A stretch of 64,000 nucleotides of DNA. Source: Eurosta solidaginis. Its lineage: Eukaryota; Arthropoda; Insecta; Diptera; Tephritidae. Location: contig NC_090323.1 in NCBI RefSeq assembly GCF_040869045.1, positions 157,686,426 to 157,750,425 of the forward strand. The letters are read 5' to 3'. The translations under genes were made by a program, and so were the position numbers. Shown here piece by piece: positions 1-13,900 of the stretch. The notes beneath the pieces are model-generated. The model did no database searches and was not told the DNA's origin. It saw nothing but the letters and a program-made list of their open reading frames with translations. Within the stretch, counting starts at the first letter, position 1. The number at the start of each line of letters is the position of its first letter.

Positions 1-30
1 CACCTCAATCATCATTTACATCAAAAAAAA

Positions 31-386
31 ATAAATGTAAGGCGCGACAAACTCCGAAGAGATTTTAGGCCGAGCTTCTCTTCCAATCTGCGTCGTGCTC
101 CTTTTTAATTTTTCCTACAAATCGGCCGGATGGGACCTACTTGTTTTATGCCGACTCCGAACGTCATCTGCGAGGCAGATGAGTTTTCACTGAGAGCTTT
201 TCATGGCAGAAATACACTCGGAGTGCTTGCCAAACACTACCGAGGGGCGACCCGCTTAGAAAAATTGTCTTCTAATTGAAAACCCTTATTTCTAAAATTT
301 TGATGTTGCTTTGCCTGGGTTGCGAACCCAGAGCATTCGGTGTGGAAGGCGGAGCACGCTACCATCACACACCACGGTGGCCGCCA
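31..386 (-). repeat. tRNA-derived SINE (copy 1, near full length)
   Basis: On the minus strand the element begins with a tRNA-like head: GGCGGCCACCGTGGTGTGAT, an A-box-like GATGGTAGCGTGC, then a B-box-like GGGTTCGCAACCC. An unrelated body follows, with an A/T-rich tail near 31-45. Related copies occur at 14733-15079, 39133-39257, 49316-49485, 50080-50222 and 55628-55893. Its tRNA end abuts the LTR fragment that follows. Confidence 0.75.
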
Positions 387-769
387 TATCATTTACACAC
401 ATATATAAAAGGCAACGTAGAGATAACTTACACACAGATGTAGTCATCAGCCGAAGTTGTTACTCACACATACACACGCATATATGTAGCTCAATTACCA
501 AGCAGGAGATACAGTAGTTCTACGTAGAAGGCGAAATGTCTAGACTTTAGTAGAAATATGCGAATGAAGCAACGGAGAGTATAAAAGCAGCGCAATCTGA
601 GTAGTCTGCAATCAGTTTTGATTTAAACACGCTGTTGTGAAGTCCGTGATATTGAAGTATAGTTGTACTACTCCCAAGTAAACAAAATAAACACCATATT
701 GCAACAGTTTAGCAATTCGAACGTTAGCAGAAGGTTTCAAATAAGTCGAATTTTCCTAAATTCGTTACA
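387..769 (+). repeat. LTR fragment (5' truncated)
   Basis: The end AAATTCGTTACA at 758-769, a TATA-like AGTATAAAAGCAGCG, and AGTTTTGATTTAA match the LTR at 29321-29836. The 5' end is missing and is replaced by the SINE. Confidence 0.65.
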
Positions 770-1060
770 ATAAGTTCCTTTTTTGTTTTTTATATTGTTT
801 TTAATTTTTTTTTTTTATATTTGTTTTTCACACCTTTAATGCTTCTAATTTTTTTTTTTTGGAGTTTTTAACATTTTTTTATTTCCCCTTATAAGTATTA
901 CATTTTCAGTTTTTTATTATTTTTTTTACTTCAATATTGAAAGGAGTACAATTGCAACTTATTTAAAAATTATTTACGTTACTGTTATTGTGATCATTTT
1001 TAACGTTTTTTAGTCTTAATAGAAATTAAAACAAAACCATTTAAGCAACATTTCGTTTTT
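770..1060. other. AT-rich stretch, no gene seen
   Basis: Long T runs and short A/T tracts. No open frame or repeat structure could be supported. Confidence 0.5.
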
Positions 1061-1350
1061 TATTGTTGTTGTAGGGATGTGGACAGCCGGAAATTTTGGG
1101 AACGTTATCGATGTTGATGGCCCTTTGCCGGATGCAGATCAGGTACTTTCCGGTAACGAGCATCATTAAGGTACTCGCCCGACCATCTCGAGAACGATTT
1201 AGTATGACCACATGAAACCTTCTAGGCCATACCGCCCTCCCACCCCCTCACCCCATACATCCATGAAGAACTTGGGGTCGCCAGAGCCTTGACTGCTAAA
1301 GAAACAAGATTCGCCACGGGTAGGTGAGGTTAATAAGCTCCTAACACGCT
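1061..1350 (+). repeat. Dispersed repeat with GTTGTTGTAGGGAT start (copy 1)
   Basis: This moderately GC-rich block shares segments with the reverse complement of 26985-27180: ATCGATGTTGATGG, TTGCCGGATGCA, ATCTCGAGAACGATTTAG, and CTTCTAGGCCATACC against its counterpart. It is a dispersed non-coding repeat of unknown class with no ORF. Confidence 0.6.
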
Positions 1351-1930
1351 GGGGGATCCTTTTTTGTCATTAACTTTGAATTGTGTTTAAATTTAAATTT
1401 TAAATATTTTTAATTATTTTAATAATTTTTTAAGAATTCATGGAGCTTAAAATCGGTTAGTAATCATTTTTTCAAAAATATATTAACAACTACAAATAAT
1501 ATTTAAATAACAATTATTATCAACCGGTGTTAACCTATGCTTTCTTAAAAAAAATATTTTTTTATCTTTAAATTCATTTTTTAGTGTTTTTACTTAAATT
1601 TATTTTTTTCCTACCTTTTTTACTTAGTTTTTTTATTTTATCTTACCAATTTTATTATTACATTTATATTTACGTTTTTGTACTTAATTTTTTAAAGCCT
1701 GTTCGAGTTAATTTTTTAGCTGGTTTGTTTTTTTTTTGTTAAATTAAATGTAATTTTTTTTATTTTATTTCATTTTCTTGTTTTTAATTTAACTTTTTTT
1801 CTTCTCTCTGGTATTTATTTTCGTATGCTTCATTTGCACTTTGGTTATAATATTAATTTATCAGCAAACAAAATACAAAATAAAAAATTTTAATGCAATA
1901 TTCGTACAAAACAATGTTATTTTTTTTTGT
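1351..1930. other. AT-rich stretch, no gene seen
   Basis: Very AT-rich with poly-T tracts. It was searched on the minus strand for a further prominin tail exon in phase 2 without success. Confidence 0.5.
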
Positions 1931-1936
1931 ACTTAC

Positions 1937-1987
1937 TTAGCCAGGGGAATGTGATCGCGTTCACTATAAGCATCATACAAATACTCC
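1937..1987 (-). CDS. Prominin exon 13: cytoplasmic tail microexon
   Basis: A 51-base exon with acceptor TTTTCAG and donor GTAAGT, phase 2 in and out. It encodes SEYLYDAYSERDHIPLA, which fits a prominin cytoplasmic tail with Tyr residues. As in exon 12, the donor overlaps an in-frame stop (AAG TAA, stop at 1933-1935), so the protein could end here. No convincing further exon was found between 1 and 1930. Confidence 0.72.
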
Positions 1988-4900
1988 CTGAAAATTGGTA
2001 TTTGTAAAATTTATTAAATAAATGTATGTAAGACAAGAAACAATATGAAAAAAGCAGCATGCGATAAATACATGTATTTAATATGAAGAAGATAGAAATG
2101 GGGTGAATATGAAGAAAATTTTAGATATGCACACCACACATACGTAATGCATATTTTTTTACTATATTAAATGTATGTAAGTAAGTATATATTTAAAGTA
2201 AAATGTTATAGGAGTGTGTATAAAATGGTTTTATCTAATAACTAATTTGAAAGGGTTTTAAAATGGCTCAATGCGTTAAATAAAGAAAACGAAAATCTTA
2301 ATTTAATAAATAAAATTCAAAACAAATTTATTATTTCATTATTTTGATTAGTAAGCAAAAATATGTACTTGACATAGAAATTTATTTTTCACAGTTAATA
2401 TTTAACAATTTTAGTGCATAATTAATTGAGCACTTACGATTCTACTAGCGGTCCTGGATATGGATCAGACTTTTGATATAAACTAGCTAATTTGACAGAA
2501 ACAACTAGCGTTGGCAAGAAGAGTACAACACAGAGCACAGCACCAGCCCAGAAACCATTCTATATGTGATAAAAATAGTTATTATTAAATTTTTTCCAAT
2601 AAATCCAAAAACACTTAAGGGTGTCATGTAATTCAACTGTTATCGGAATAGGATTTGAAAACTATAAATATTTCTGCCATGGATTGTGAGTGGTTCGCTT
2701 TAATGTTCAAACTAAATTTATAGGCGAAGAAGAAATATAATTCAATCACCAAACCAAAATGTTTTTAATTCATTGCAGCATTATTTCTTGGTTTCGAATA
2801 CGATTCCAAATACAATTGGATTCCATGATACCTACTCACTACTTACCAGTGGATCAACAATATAATTACACAATGAAACCACACCCGATTCATACACATT
2901 CGCTAATGGTGCGCATAAACCAATTTTCCGCTCCACAGCCGTCACAACCATATTCAAATAATTCTCTATTTCACTTGCAAAATAATGTGTTAGATTTTCA
3001 GCTGAAGACTTCACAAATTGACGTCCATCAACACGGAAAAATGTTTGTGCACGTTCAATTTCATTGACCAGCAATGGTATGGATTCATGAAATGGACGAT
3101 CCTTATAACGCAAGCTATGATCTAAATCATTTGCCAAACGTATCAATTCTACTGATTGATTTTTCATTGGTATTACCCAATTTTGTTCGTAAGTCTCCAA
3201 ATGTAATGCCTGATTACGTAAACTTATTTGTACATCTTTCATATCTTCACTACTATCGATTTTCTTTGCTGTTTGACGCAATTGTTGAGCAATTTCAGTT
3301 AATGAATGTTTAGTGATGGTATCATTTAAATTATCTATATATTGTGCGGAATCGAAATTTTTCAATGCCGATTCACTTAAACTCAATATACGTTGTTTAT
3401 CTTCGGCGCTTAATATTAGCACATCGCTGTCGTCAAATGTAATGCCATCGACTAAATCATCTAAAGTTTGATTGATTTTATATTGAGCTGGATAATCGTT
3501 AATTTCATGTATATCAATACGATTGTGTATATGTAAGACTTCGTAAATTGTTTGATTACGTTGACATGCGGTGATTACATGTGATATACGTAAGGGTGGT
3601 AAAACGCCAGATGCCGCTTTGCCCTTGTGTTGAGGTGGATAAAGTATTGTATTTAAGTCAATAGCATTGTCGAATTGAGCGAATATTTCATCGTTTTGAG
3701 GGTCCCTGTGGAAAAGTGTGACGATGATAAATATTACATATTTCATAACATAACACTATTCAGCAAAATTAAGTTTTTTTTTTCTGGATAATGATACCAA
3801 ACCAATTTTCTTCAAGAAATTAAGCCATAAACAGAAAAATTATTTTTCAATCGAAATCGGATCTTCCATTTACTTAGGCGATTCAAAAGGCCTCCTATTC
3901 GTCGTACATATATGCTCCGTTTCCATCAAATTTTGAGTTGCTAACTGTATTTAAAAATTCAAAAAGTAAAAGCATAGTCACGGTCTTCCTTTCCACTAAA
4001 ATTGTATACATTTTCTTCTTTTCAAGCTTATATAACAGTTATTATAAGGGGTCAAAATGTAGATGTTTGCAAAAATTTAAATAAAATATTACGCACCCAC
4101 GCGGTTCTAGTACCGTGAATTTCGCATTCCAATTCATTTTAATGTATGTATCCGAGTCCGCTCCAAATTATCTATCTAGTCGCGGTTCATCCCTAACCTC
4201 GAAGAAAGTACAATCATCAGTTGTTGTTGTTGTTATTTTTGTTGTTGTTGGACTCCCGTTAGAGGATATTGATGACAATTTGTGATTGGTCGCACCTATT
4301 GGATGGGGCGAAGCACTGCTACAACAACAACTACAATCATTAGTGAAAATTTTCCTCCCTTCTTTTGAGGCTGAGGCCAAACCAGGATCCGTTTGGTTGT
4401 TTCTAATAATGGATTCGAATTCGGCGCGACAAAAACCAGTAGCGCATTAACTTACCCGCTAACTTTTTTTGTTTTGTATGGTTGTACTCAGATTAAGACC
4501 GAGTACCGAAAAACAAAAAAGTGGGCTGATCTGGTAATCTGACACGTGTATTGGGTGCGTTTTGATGAGCTGAATCCTAATCACTGGCAATTGAGCATTT
4601 TTTGAGGTTAGAGCCACACCACGAACCGCAAGGACAGTTCTGATAACGGATTCGGATTCAGAGCATGAAAATGCATGGCCGCCAACTCTTTTGTGTAGCT
4701 GTGCTAATTAACGGTTTTAATTTGTTCGAAGATCTGCCCTGCCTGTTATATAAGTTTGAAAAGAAAAGAAATTATGAAATTCAAATAAAAGGAGAAGACA
4801 GACCACGGATACATTTTTACTTTTTAAATAGTTTTGAATACATTGAATATATATGTAAATTATATTAGAAATGGTCCATTTTCGAACTTCGAAAGCCAAT

Positions 4901-7900
4901 GAATAAAGCCGTGTGAATAAAAAAAATAAAAAGCTCTTTTTTTAAGATTTCTGAAATTTTACACAAATTTAGTTAAAAATACTTCAAAATTTAAATTAAA
5001 GCTTAAAAAAGCTCACTCGTTTTGAAGACTAACTTCGAAAAACGAGGAAACTACTTTTTGGCCTATGGCTCGATCTTCTCAAAAAAAATGGTTTGGTCTA
5101 ACACTCAGAAAAATTTATGATGAAGCTTAAAAAACGTTGTAATAGAAATCAGTAAGGCCTAAAAGTGTGCAATATTTAGCTAGATCTCTTTATACTGGGT
5201 AAAAACACAAGGCCAACCCTAAATTCGAAGCTTATGCTGGGGTCGTTTTTACATAGTTTTGGCTACTAAACGAGTTCTGGCGCCATAAGGTATGATTCTC
5301 GTTGCACAAAACTAAAAAGTGACTATATAAAAACGACTGTAGAGCTAAACGACTATTAGAAGGAAAAAAAAATATTTAAGCTTAGAATTTAGTGGCGGTC
5401 TTTTTTGGGACCATTCAACTATACAGCATAGATTAAACTACCAGTTCTGGCAGTGTAACTAAGTGGTAGAGTTCAAACAAAATGTTGCCTGCTCTTAGGC
5501 GCTCATCAAAAAAACTCTTTTATTTCAGTTTATACATACTTTAATGGAAGACATATGCCACGATAGGCGACTAGACCGATCAAAAAGTGTACCAATGAGA
5601 TTAAAGCAATGACTGAGATGAACAGGAATATCAATGCAACAGCCCTGTGGAGGAGTAGGAAAAATTTAATGAAATTACAACAAATTATGTTTATAAATAA
5701 ATAATATTTAAATGTCTTACATCATCAAAAAACGTGAACCAGAACCTTTGTTGCAACAATCATCACCATAACCGTCTGGTCGTTTGCCACAAATGCCGCA
5801 TAACAACGCCGCTACTAAGCAGACTAAAATCTGTGTATGAAAAAAAATATTTTTATAACTCAACACAAACACATACTTGTATTTAATTGCAATTTAAAAT
5901 AGATCACTTATTGGCCAACCTAATAAAAACGCACGCAAGTCATTTGCTGTCAAAAATTTCTCATGCACATACAACTTGTATGAGAGCAACCCAAATTGAA
6001 TTTGCTGCGTGAAAACCTAACTCGATTTCCAATTTTTGTTCTGCGTGACATTTGGATTTGACGTTTACACACATGCTTTACATTGTCGCAACGCATGCTT
6101 ATTTCGGTTAGGGCAAAAAACGCCGGTTGTTTGCGTGCACTAAAAAAACGCAGTGCGGTTTTATTAGGTTGGCTTGTTAGTGTCACAGATATTTGAAATG
6201 TAAATATTTTTCTTTGAGTATTTTTAGAAATAATTTAAAAACTTATATCTAAGCAACGCTGTTGCACAGTCTATTCAAAATCTTTCTCTACTAACCATCA
6301 ACAATGTTGTGCATACAGCGACGCCAAAATGAAATCTATACGGCCCATATTCATCTAAATAATCATCAGCTCTACCAGTGTATGATTTCGTATTGTCTTT
6401 AATAACTTTTGACAGTTTACTTAGTTCAATTTTGATTTCATTTGCGGCATTTTGGAAAGCATTTCCTTGATAGAGATTTTTAAGAAAATTAGTATAAATT
6501 ATTTTGTAATGCTTTTACTATTTGATAAATTTTGAATGTATCAACTTACCTGCTTTATTTATAGCATCAATAACTCTAGGCGTATATTTGGCAATGGTTG
6601 TATTCAAATGTGTGCGCATTTCATTGAGCATCTCACGTCCACGCTTGCCAGCCGAAGCAATGTCCTTACTTATTAAGTTATCCAAATTATCGATGATCTC
6701 TGTGACGTCGGGCAGCTATATTTAGTAAAAAGTAGTTTAATTAATTAATTGTCAAGTGCTTTATGGCAAAGATGTGAACAATAAATAAAAATTAAAATAA
6801 ATTTAAAAACTAATAATAATTTTGAAAAGGAAGTGGCTATTCGCCCGAAATTTTTGTTTGTACAGAATGAAGAAAAATAGCAAGAAAATATATTTAAAAA
6901 AACAAAAAAATTCGAAAATTTTTGTACTGAAATAATCGGACATATCGGACATACAAACAAATGTAAAAGTACTTGATTAAAAAAAGAAGTTATTTAGAAA
7001 AAAACCACGCATAATTAAGTTTAAAATATATACTGGTGAAAAAAAAAATATTTTGAAAAATTTTTCAGCAAAATATGTTATAAAAATACATAAGAATAAA
7101 AATATATATAAAATATTTTATGAAAACTGAGGAAACCTAATTAAACAAAAGGACAAATTTGTTAAATTAAAAAAAAAATTAAAAATATGTTTAAAAAATT
7201 AGTAACAAAATTAAATTAGAAAAAAGAAATTTACGAATCTTGAACTAAGTTTAAAAAAATTGGAAAAATATTAAATCAAATTTTCAAAAAAAAAATTTTA
7301 AATATCATAAAAAAAGTTGCAAAAGTACAAAATGCTTTTAGAAACAAATTTCAATTTTAAAGATTTTATAGTTTTTACCTTTGGAAAATAGCGGTCTACC
7401 ATCTGATAGCATTAAGAGAGATATATAGGTATGTTTAATTACGTTAATATTTGGTGCCAGCTCAAAAGAACTCGAGAAATTTAAAACCAAATTGAACACA
7501 TTGAATTTAAAAAAAATTGTCAAACGAAGGTCATTCCCAAAGGTACAAGGAGTCAAAACTGCGGCCCCATGGTAATCGGGCTAATTACGAAGATGTTAGT
7601 TCTGAACGGACCAGATTTATATCCTCTAAAGGCCCGCCTATATCTTATTCACGTCGTGGAGGCGCCGCAGCAAATGTTGGGAACATAAGACATCCGCGTC
7701 GATGGCATTACGCTAACGACAGTTTGATAAGAAGAATGATTGTGTGTGACGTTCGATGATGGCCTACATTTTGACGATCATGTAGCCACAATTGTACAAA
7801 AAGTTCAGAGTCGTAACAAAACCCTCAAGCACCTTGCTGGCAGCACTAGAAGAAGCTGCAGGGCTGTCACAACACTGCGCTTAGAACTTAACGGATTACA

Positions 7901-10900
7901 AAGGAGACGAATTATTTCTCGTGAAACAGGTTAATGGGATGTCGGCACAGCATCGGCGGTTTTAAATAATGCCGGATCTCCTCTTTCTTACTTTTCTTGT
8001 AGCGATAAATACGCTCCCCAAAAGTTTTGGAGAGTATTATCTTATTATTCCAAAAGTTGACAGTGCTACGCAAAAATTAATTGAGTTGGAGGAGAAGCTT
8101 TCAAAGCGAATAGATGAAGAGCCAGTCGCGGTTGCTGCTAAAGTTGCCGAGTCAATAAGTAACACTCATGTCTAAGCTCAAACACTCAGATGACGTTGCT
8201 GCTGATGCGGTTGTGTTTGGCGACCATTCTCTGAGGAAGAAAACCTGAAGAGTATATTTAATCAGGTATGCATGTGTATCGATTATATGGCACCTCAAGT
8301 TCGAGACATTTTCAGAACAAAGAAAACGTCTGAAAACCTCAACAGTGACATTATCATTAAATTTCACTCGCCGCTTGATCTCAATCGCACTTAACGTGCT
8401 TTTGGCGATTACCGGCGGCGATTGAAAACAGCAATATCTCTCTCTGCGCTTGGTTTTGAGGGAAACTTTAATATTTATGAAAGTCTCACTCGAGAAAATA
8501 GACGAATACTGCAAGAGGCCATAAAACTAAGGAAAGAGGGTAAACTGTGAACTATCAGAGGAAATGTTCATGTAAAGAAGGATGAAAATGCTGCTGTCAA
8601 AATTATGTGTGAAGGCGACTTGATGCCGTTTCGTTAGTTTACTTATTTGTTTATTGTTATGTCTTAATATTTCTTCTTTTACTATTGTAGAGATTGCAAA
8701 TCTCAAGTTTTTGTTGTGTTGTTTCACCTATGTTGTTCGATTTCTTAAAGTTGTTTTTCTTTATGAGTCTGGGTAACAATAAAGAGAAGAATGGCACTGA
8801 TAATTGTAGTGCTGCAATGCTAAATATTGTATGCGCCCGCCAGAGTGGGCTCAATGTTGTGCATTTCAATGCGCGCAGCCTTAACTCTGCAAAAATGGAC
8901 ATGGTGAGAAATACCTTTGAATTTTCTTCCATTGATATAGTTTGTGTCTCTGAGACTTGGTTCAGCTCCGATATCAGCGACTCGCATCTTAACATTCAGA
9001 ATTATATACTTTATCGAAACGATAGAATAAATAGAAGAGGTGGCGGTGTAGCTATATATTGCAAACAATCTTTAAAAAGCAAATTTGTTTCTCGCTCCGT
9101 TGGTACGAATGTTGAATTTTTGTTTATCGTATTGACTAGCTCTATGTCTAAAGTACTTGTGTCCTGTGTATATAGTCCCAATAAATACTGTAATGTGAGT
9201 GAATTCTTTAATGTTCTGTCCGCTTATGCTGTTGACTATAGTCATATAATGGTTTGTGGTGATTTCAACGTCAATCTACTGTGTAATGATCTGTACACAT
9301 CCCGTTTATTAGAAGATGTTTCTAGTGTTGCTATGTCTCTTGTCAATGTAAATATACCGACGAGGTATGGAAATAATTGTTGTCCAAGTCTTATTGATTA
9401 TTTTAATGTGTCTGACGTCAATGTTGTTTTAAAATTTGACCAGTTCTCGTTTATATCTGATCATGACATGATTTTTTGTTGTTTTGATATACATGTTGAC
9501 AAAAAAAGTGTAGTAAATCGTTCGTACAGTTTTTATGACTATAGAATGTTGAATGTTGAAAGATTAGTAGAGGATGTCTCACAAGTTAACTGGCCTACAT
9601 GCTGGGGGCTTTGCTCTGTTAATGAAAAGCTGAGCTTTCTTAATGATTGTGTCTACCAGGCTTTTATATCACATGTCCGGATTCGCACTAATGACTGCAA
9701 AACCGCTTCATGTCCATGGTTTAACAGGGTAGTCTCGAATGTGATCAAAAGGCGAAACAAGTTGTATTCCGCTTGGAAAAAATCCAGGACGGATGAAAAA
9801 TGGAATGCCTTTAAAACTGCTAGGAATGAAGCTTCTTCAGTTATTAGCGCGAAAAGCGAAAGTACTTCCTTAAAAAGTTGGATCCTGTATGGCCCTGCAA
9901 TGTTTTGTGGCGCAATTTGAGAAACCTTCGGGTACATGCTAGTGACAATGTAGAATGCTCGCTAGAGCCTGACACTCTTAACGCTTAGCTTTTGTCAACC
10001 GTACTACCATTTCATGTTCGCCCGCTCCTCGCCTGAGTTACTCGTGTCCTGCTAATAATGTTGGTGAAATGTTTGAGTTTAGTACTGTGTCGGAATTAGA
10101 TGTTGCAAAATGAGTGTTTAAAATACGGCCTAATGCGGTTGGTGTAGATGGAATTCCCCTAAAATTTATTAAAATTATTCTTCCGATTATCCTACCTACG
10201 CTTACCCATATTATAAACCACTGTTTCACGACATTTTGTTTTCCTGATGTATGGAAGATTGCAAATGTGATTCATGTAGCTAAAGCTAAATCTGCATGTA
10301 GTCCCAGTGATTTTCGTCCTATAAGTATATTGCCTGCGCTGTCTAAAGTAATTGAGTATATTATGTCTGAGCAAATCCACCTACATGTTAATTGTTTTGG
10401 CTTGTTATCTCCGTTCCAGTCTGGTTTTAGGGCCAAGCACAGCTGTACCACGGCTATGATGAAAATACTTGACGACATCCGCATACCATTTGACAAGAAC
10501 CATATGACGCTGCTGTGCTTGCTAGACTTTTCTAAGGCGTTTGATTCCGTCAATCACGAACTATTGTGTTCAAAACTAGTAAGATACTTTGGGTTTAGAG
10601 AATCTGCTGTGCGGCTAATGAAAAGTTATTTGGAAGGTCGATACCAGCGTGTAAAAGTTGCCTCTGAAGTTTCTGAGCTGCGACCTCTTATAGTTGGTAT
10701 TCCACAAGGTTCTATTCTGGGCCCACTTCTGTTTAGCACGTTTGTCAATGGCGTGTTTAGTACGTGCCAGTCCACTCAAATTCATGCTTATGCTGATGAC
10801 GTACAGCTTTACATGTCACGCCCTCTTGAGGAGACCAATGAATTATGTTCTGATTTCAACAAAGACCTATCATTTATCGCATCTTGGGCTTTGCGAAACG

Positions 10901-13900
10901 GCCTCCGCTTGAACTGCTCTAAGTCCTATGTTCTCCCTATATGCAACAGACGCGTGGCCTCCCTAACCATTCCACCGGTATTTTTAGGAGATGAGAGTGT
11001 ACAATTTGTGTCAAAGGTTACTAATCTAGGTTTATCATTAATTCTAGCCTAACATGTACCGATCATGTCAACTCTATCATAAGTAAAGTTAATTATGTTT
11101 TACGTAACCTACGATTTTCTTCCTCATATACTCCGGTCGCCATTAGGAGAAAGCTCGCTATACAACTTATGCTACCGATCATTTGTTCTCCTGAACTCAT
11201 CTATAGCAGGATGGACTCCCGGTCTGCTCACAAAATTGAAGTGGTGTTCAATAATGTCACGAGATATGTATACGGACTAATAAGATACGAGCATATCTCT
11301 GCATGGAAATCTAGCCTCTTGGGCTGTGAAATTTTGGAGTATTTAAAGGCAAGAAATTGTATCTTTCTCTATCGTCTGATGGCGGAGAAAAAGCCTAAGT
11401 ACCTATATGAGAAATTGATATTTCCAAGGTCTGGCCGACTAAATTACTTGATTGTTCCCAACTTTTCTCTCCTACCCTCTGCAAGACTATTTTTTGTCAA
11501 CGCTGTTCGTGTTTGGAATTCCATCCCAGATTCTATTAAGAATGATCTAAATAAAACCAACTTTAAGGAACCTTTATATTCATACTTTCACTGATTTATA
11601 TATGTACAACGATGATATTTGCTATCTATATTTTCATTTATATAATATTTATCATATAGTTAGTTAAATTCTTTAATTACACACATATATATAATTTTTG
11701 TTATTGTGTTGCAAATGTTAAATTTTGACATTTTATTTCAATGTTTTACCATTACTATTAATATTTAGTTTTAAGCTTGCTCATGAGTAACTTATATATT
11801 TCTTGTATATTTAACTGCTGTGCTAGAAAAGATCATTTATTGATCTTATTGCACTAATATATTGTTTTAAATAAATTGAATTGAATTGAATTGAATTATC
11901 AATGATGATGTCCTTTGCAGGATTTTTTTTCGTGGTCATTGTACAGCACTTCGCTCTACTATGTCGATACAACCCATTATAGAAATGGAACGTGATGGAT
12001 TAATACTGAAATAACAGCCATGACCAAGGACATATAAAATGCGACTTATTCCGGATTATACACTCGGCAATCGTGGATGTTTGTCCGGTTCGTGGAGGTG
12101 TCTAATGAAATGTATTAAAATCTCGATATCGAACCGAGATAAATACTGCGAAGATCCAAGTGAGCCCAAACCAAAATACGTTTGCCTAGTTTCGGCCAAA
12201 GCTGACCAGTCAAATCATGATATGGCACTATGATTCAACCAGATTTCCAGCAGAACTCCAAATTCTCTACAGCTATATATATCCGGTTCAGAGCAACACA
12301 TGCGGATTAAGAGATCCACGTGGTAGTTGCCCAGAATGCTGCTATGGCCAGGAACCAATATGATCTTAACCATAATAGCTCTAAAAAATCGCAAGGTACT
12401 CCCATTCCAACCACCATCCCATTCCATCCATCGCCACAGATATCTGGCAGCTTAAACTTGCTGTTTCTCTGGACTTCGTAAAATCTTAGGAGGTACTTCA
12501 GAGATTTTACCGGTCTTTGGAATAAAACTAACTTCGACTATGTTCCATGGATTTAGTATGTAGCTCTGTAAAAAACGTGGGAAGAAATCCCAAACGAACA
12601 ATCACCGGCGGTAGGAGTAGAAGTTCCCGCGCAACCGCGTAATCAGGAGCATTATTCTCTAACAAACCTTTCCCCTTAAATTAGCGACACCTTGTAGAAA
12701 TGTAATAATCATTTTTTCCTTGTTTCATGCTCGATTTCAGAAATAATTCCGAAACAGTCTCGACATAATCCCAAATCCATCTCGAAATCATCCCTAAAAA
12801 GTCGCATAATGGTACCAAAAACAGTCAAGAATTTTGCAGGAATTTTCATAAAATTGTCCGGATCTAGTTCCCAAATAATAATTGCGAAAAAGTCCCTAAT
12901 CTATTCGGAAAAGAATCATTCATGAAATCATCTCGAAAGCAATTCCGAATTGATACCGAAAAGCTCTTCCATTGATCCCTCGGTAGTAGTGAATTGATTC
13001 CGAAGGGATTCAGTGATAATCCTTAACTCATCGTGAAAAAATTCTGACACGTTACTTCTGAAGGCATTGCGGAATTATCGGCAAGTCAAATTATAATGAG
13101 ATAATACAAAAATTATCTGGAATTTGTCCAAAAATATTCCCGAAACTATTCCGCAAGAGGCCGAGTTCATTTCGGAATTGATTCCGAAATTAACTCAATT
13201 ATGGGTTTAAATATATTGCGGCTTCAGATGTCACAATTGAAATGAAACAAAATTTGTTAGGGATGAACTTAAAGTTAACAGGAAGGCGGAGTGGAGTAGC
13301 CCTTATTATCTATTTCTTAAAGCTCGTATTTATTCATATACAAAATAGATAGCATATATTAATGTTTATTTTTATCACTTACCTGATCATAATGTATACC
13401 GTTAGCATCAAGCTTTCCGATTTCATATTTGTTAAGCACATCCTGACATGCCTTATTATTACACTTTGTAAGCATTACAAGTAAGTCACGTTTTACGCCA
13501 CGCAAACCTTTGGAAAAAAAAATAATAATAAAAATTCGCAGACAAAGTGGCATACATTCAAACTTACCATCGCTCAATTGTGATGCATAAACACGTAACT
13601 CATTGGTGATGCTCTTCATTTTTTGTAATTTTAATCTAAGTTGTGGCAGTTTTTCAAGAAAGTCTGTTAGATAAATAAGAGAAACAGCCATCGATTTTTT
13701 CTCCAATTCCCTTATAATGAATGTGGACGTTTCTGTTAAAATGAAAATAGAAAACCAAATAATAAAAGACAAGTTTTGTACAACATTATTTTTTTATTTA
13801 ATTTGCTAAATTACCTCGGAGAATGTTATCCAGCTGTATAGATAATTGTTTAAAATTAGTAATAAGGACATGATCGATTTGCTCAGATGTTGTTTCAAGG

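Noticed and set aside
2759..3313. Plus-strand open frames opposite prominin exon 11
   Set aside because: They are antisense shadows of a well-supported exon and show no recognisable domain.
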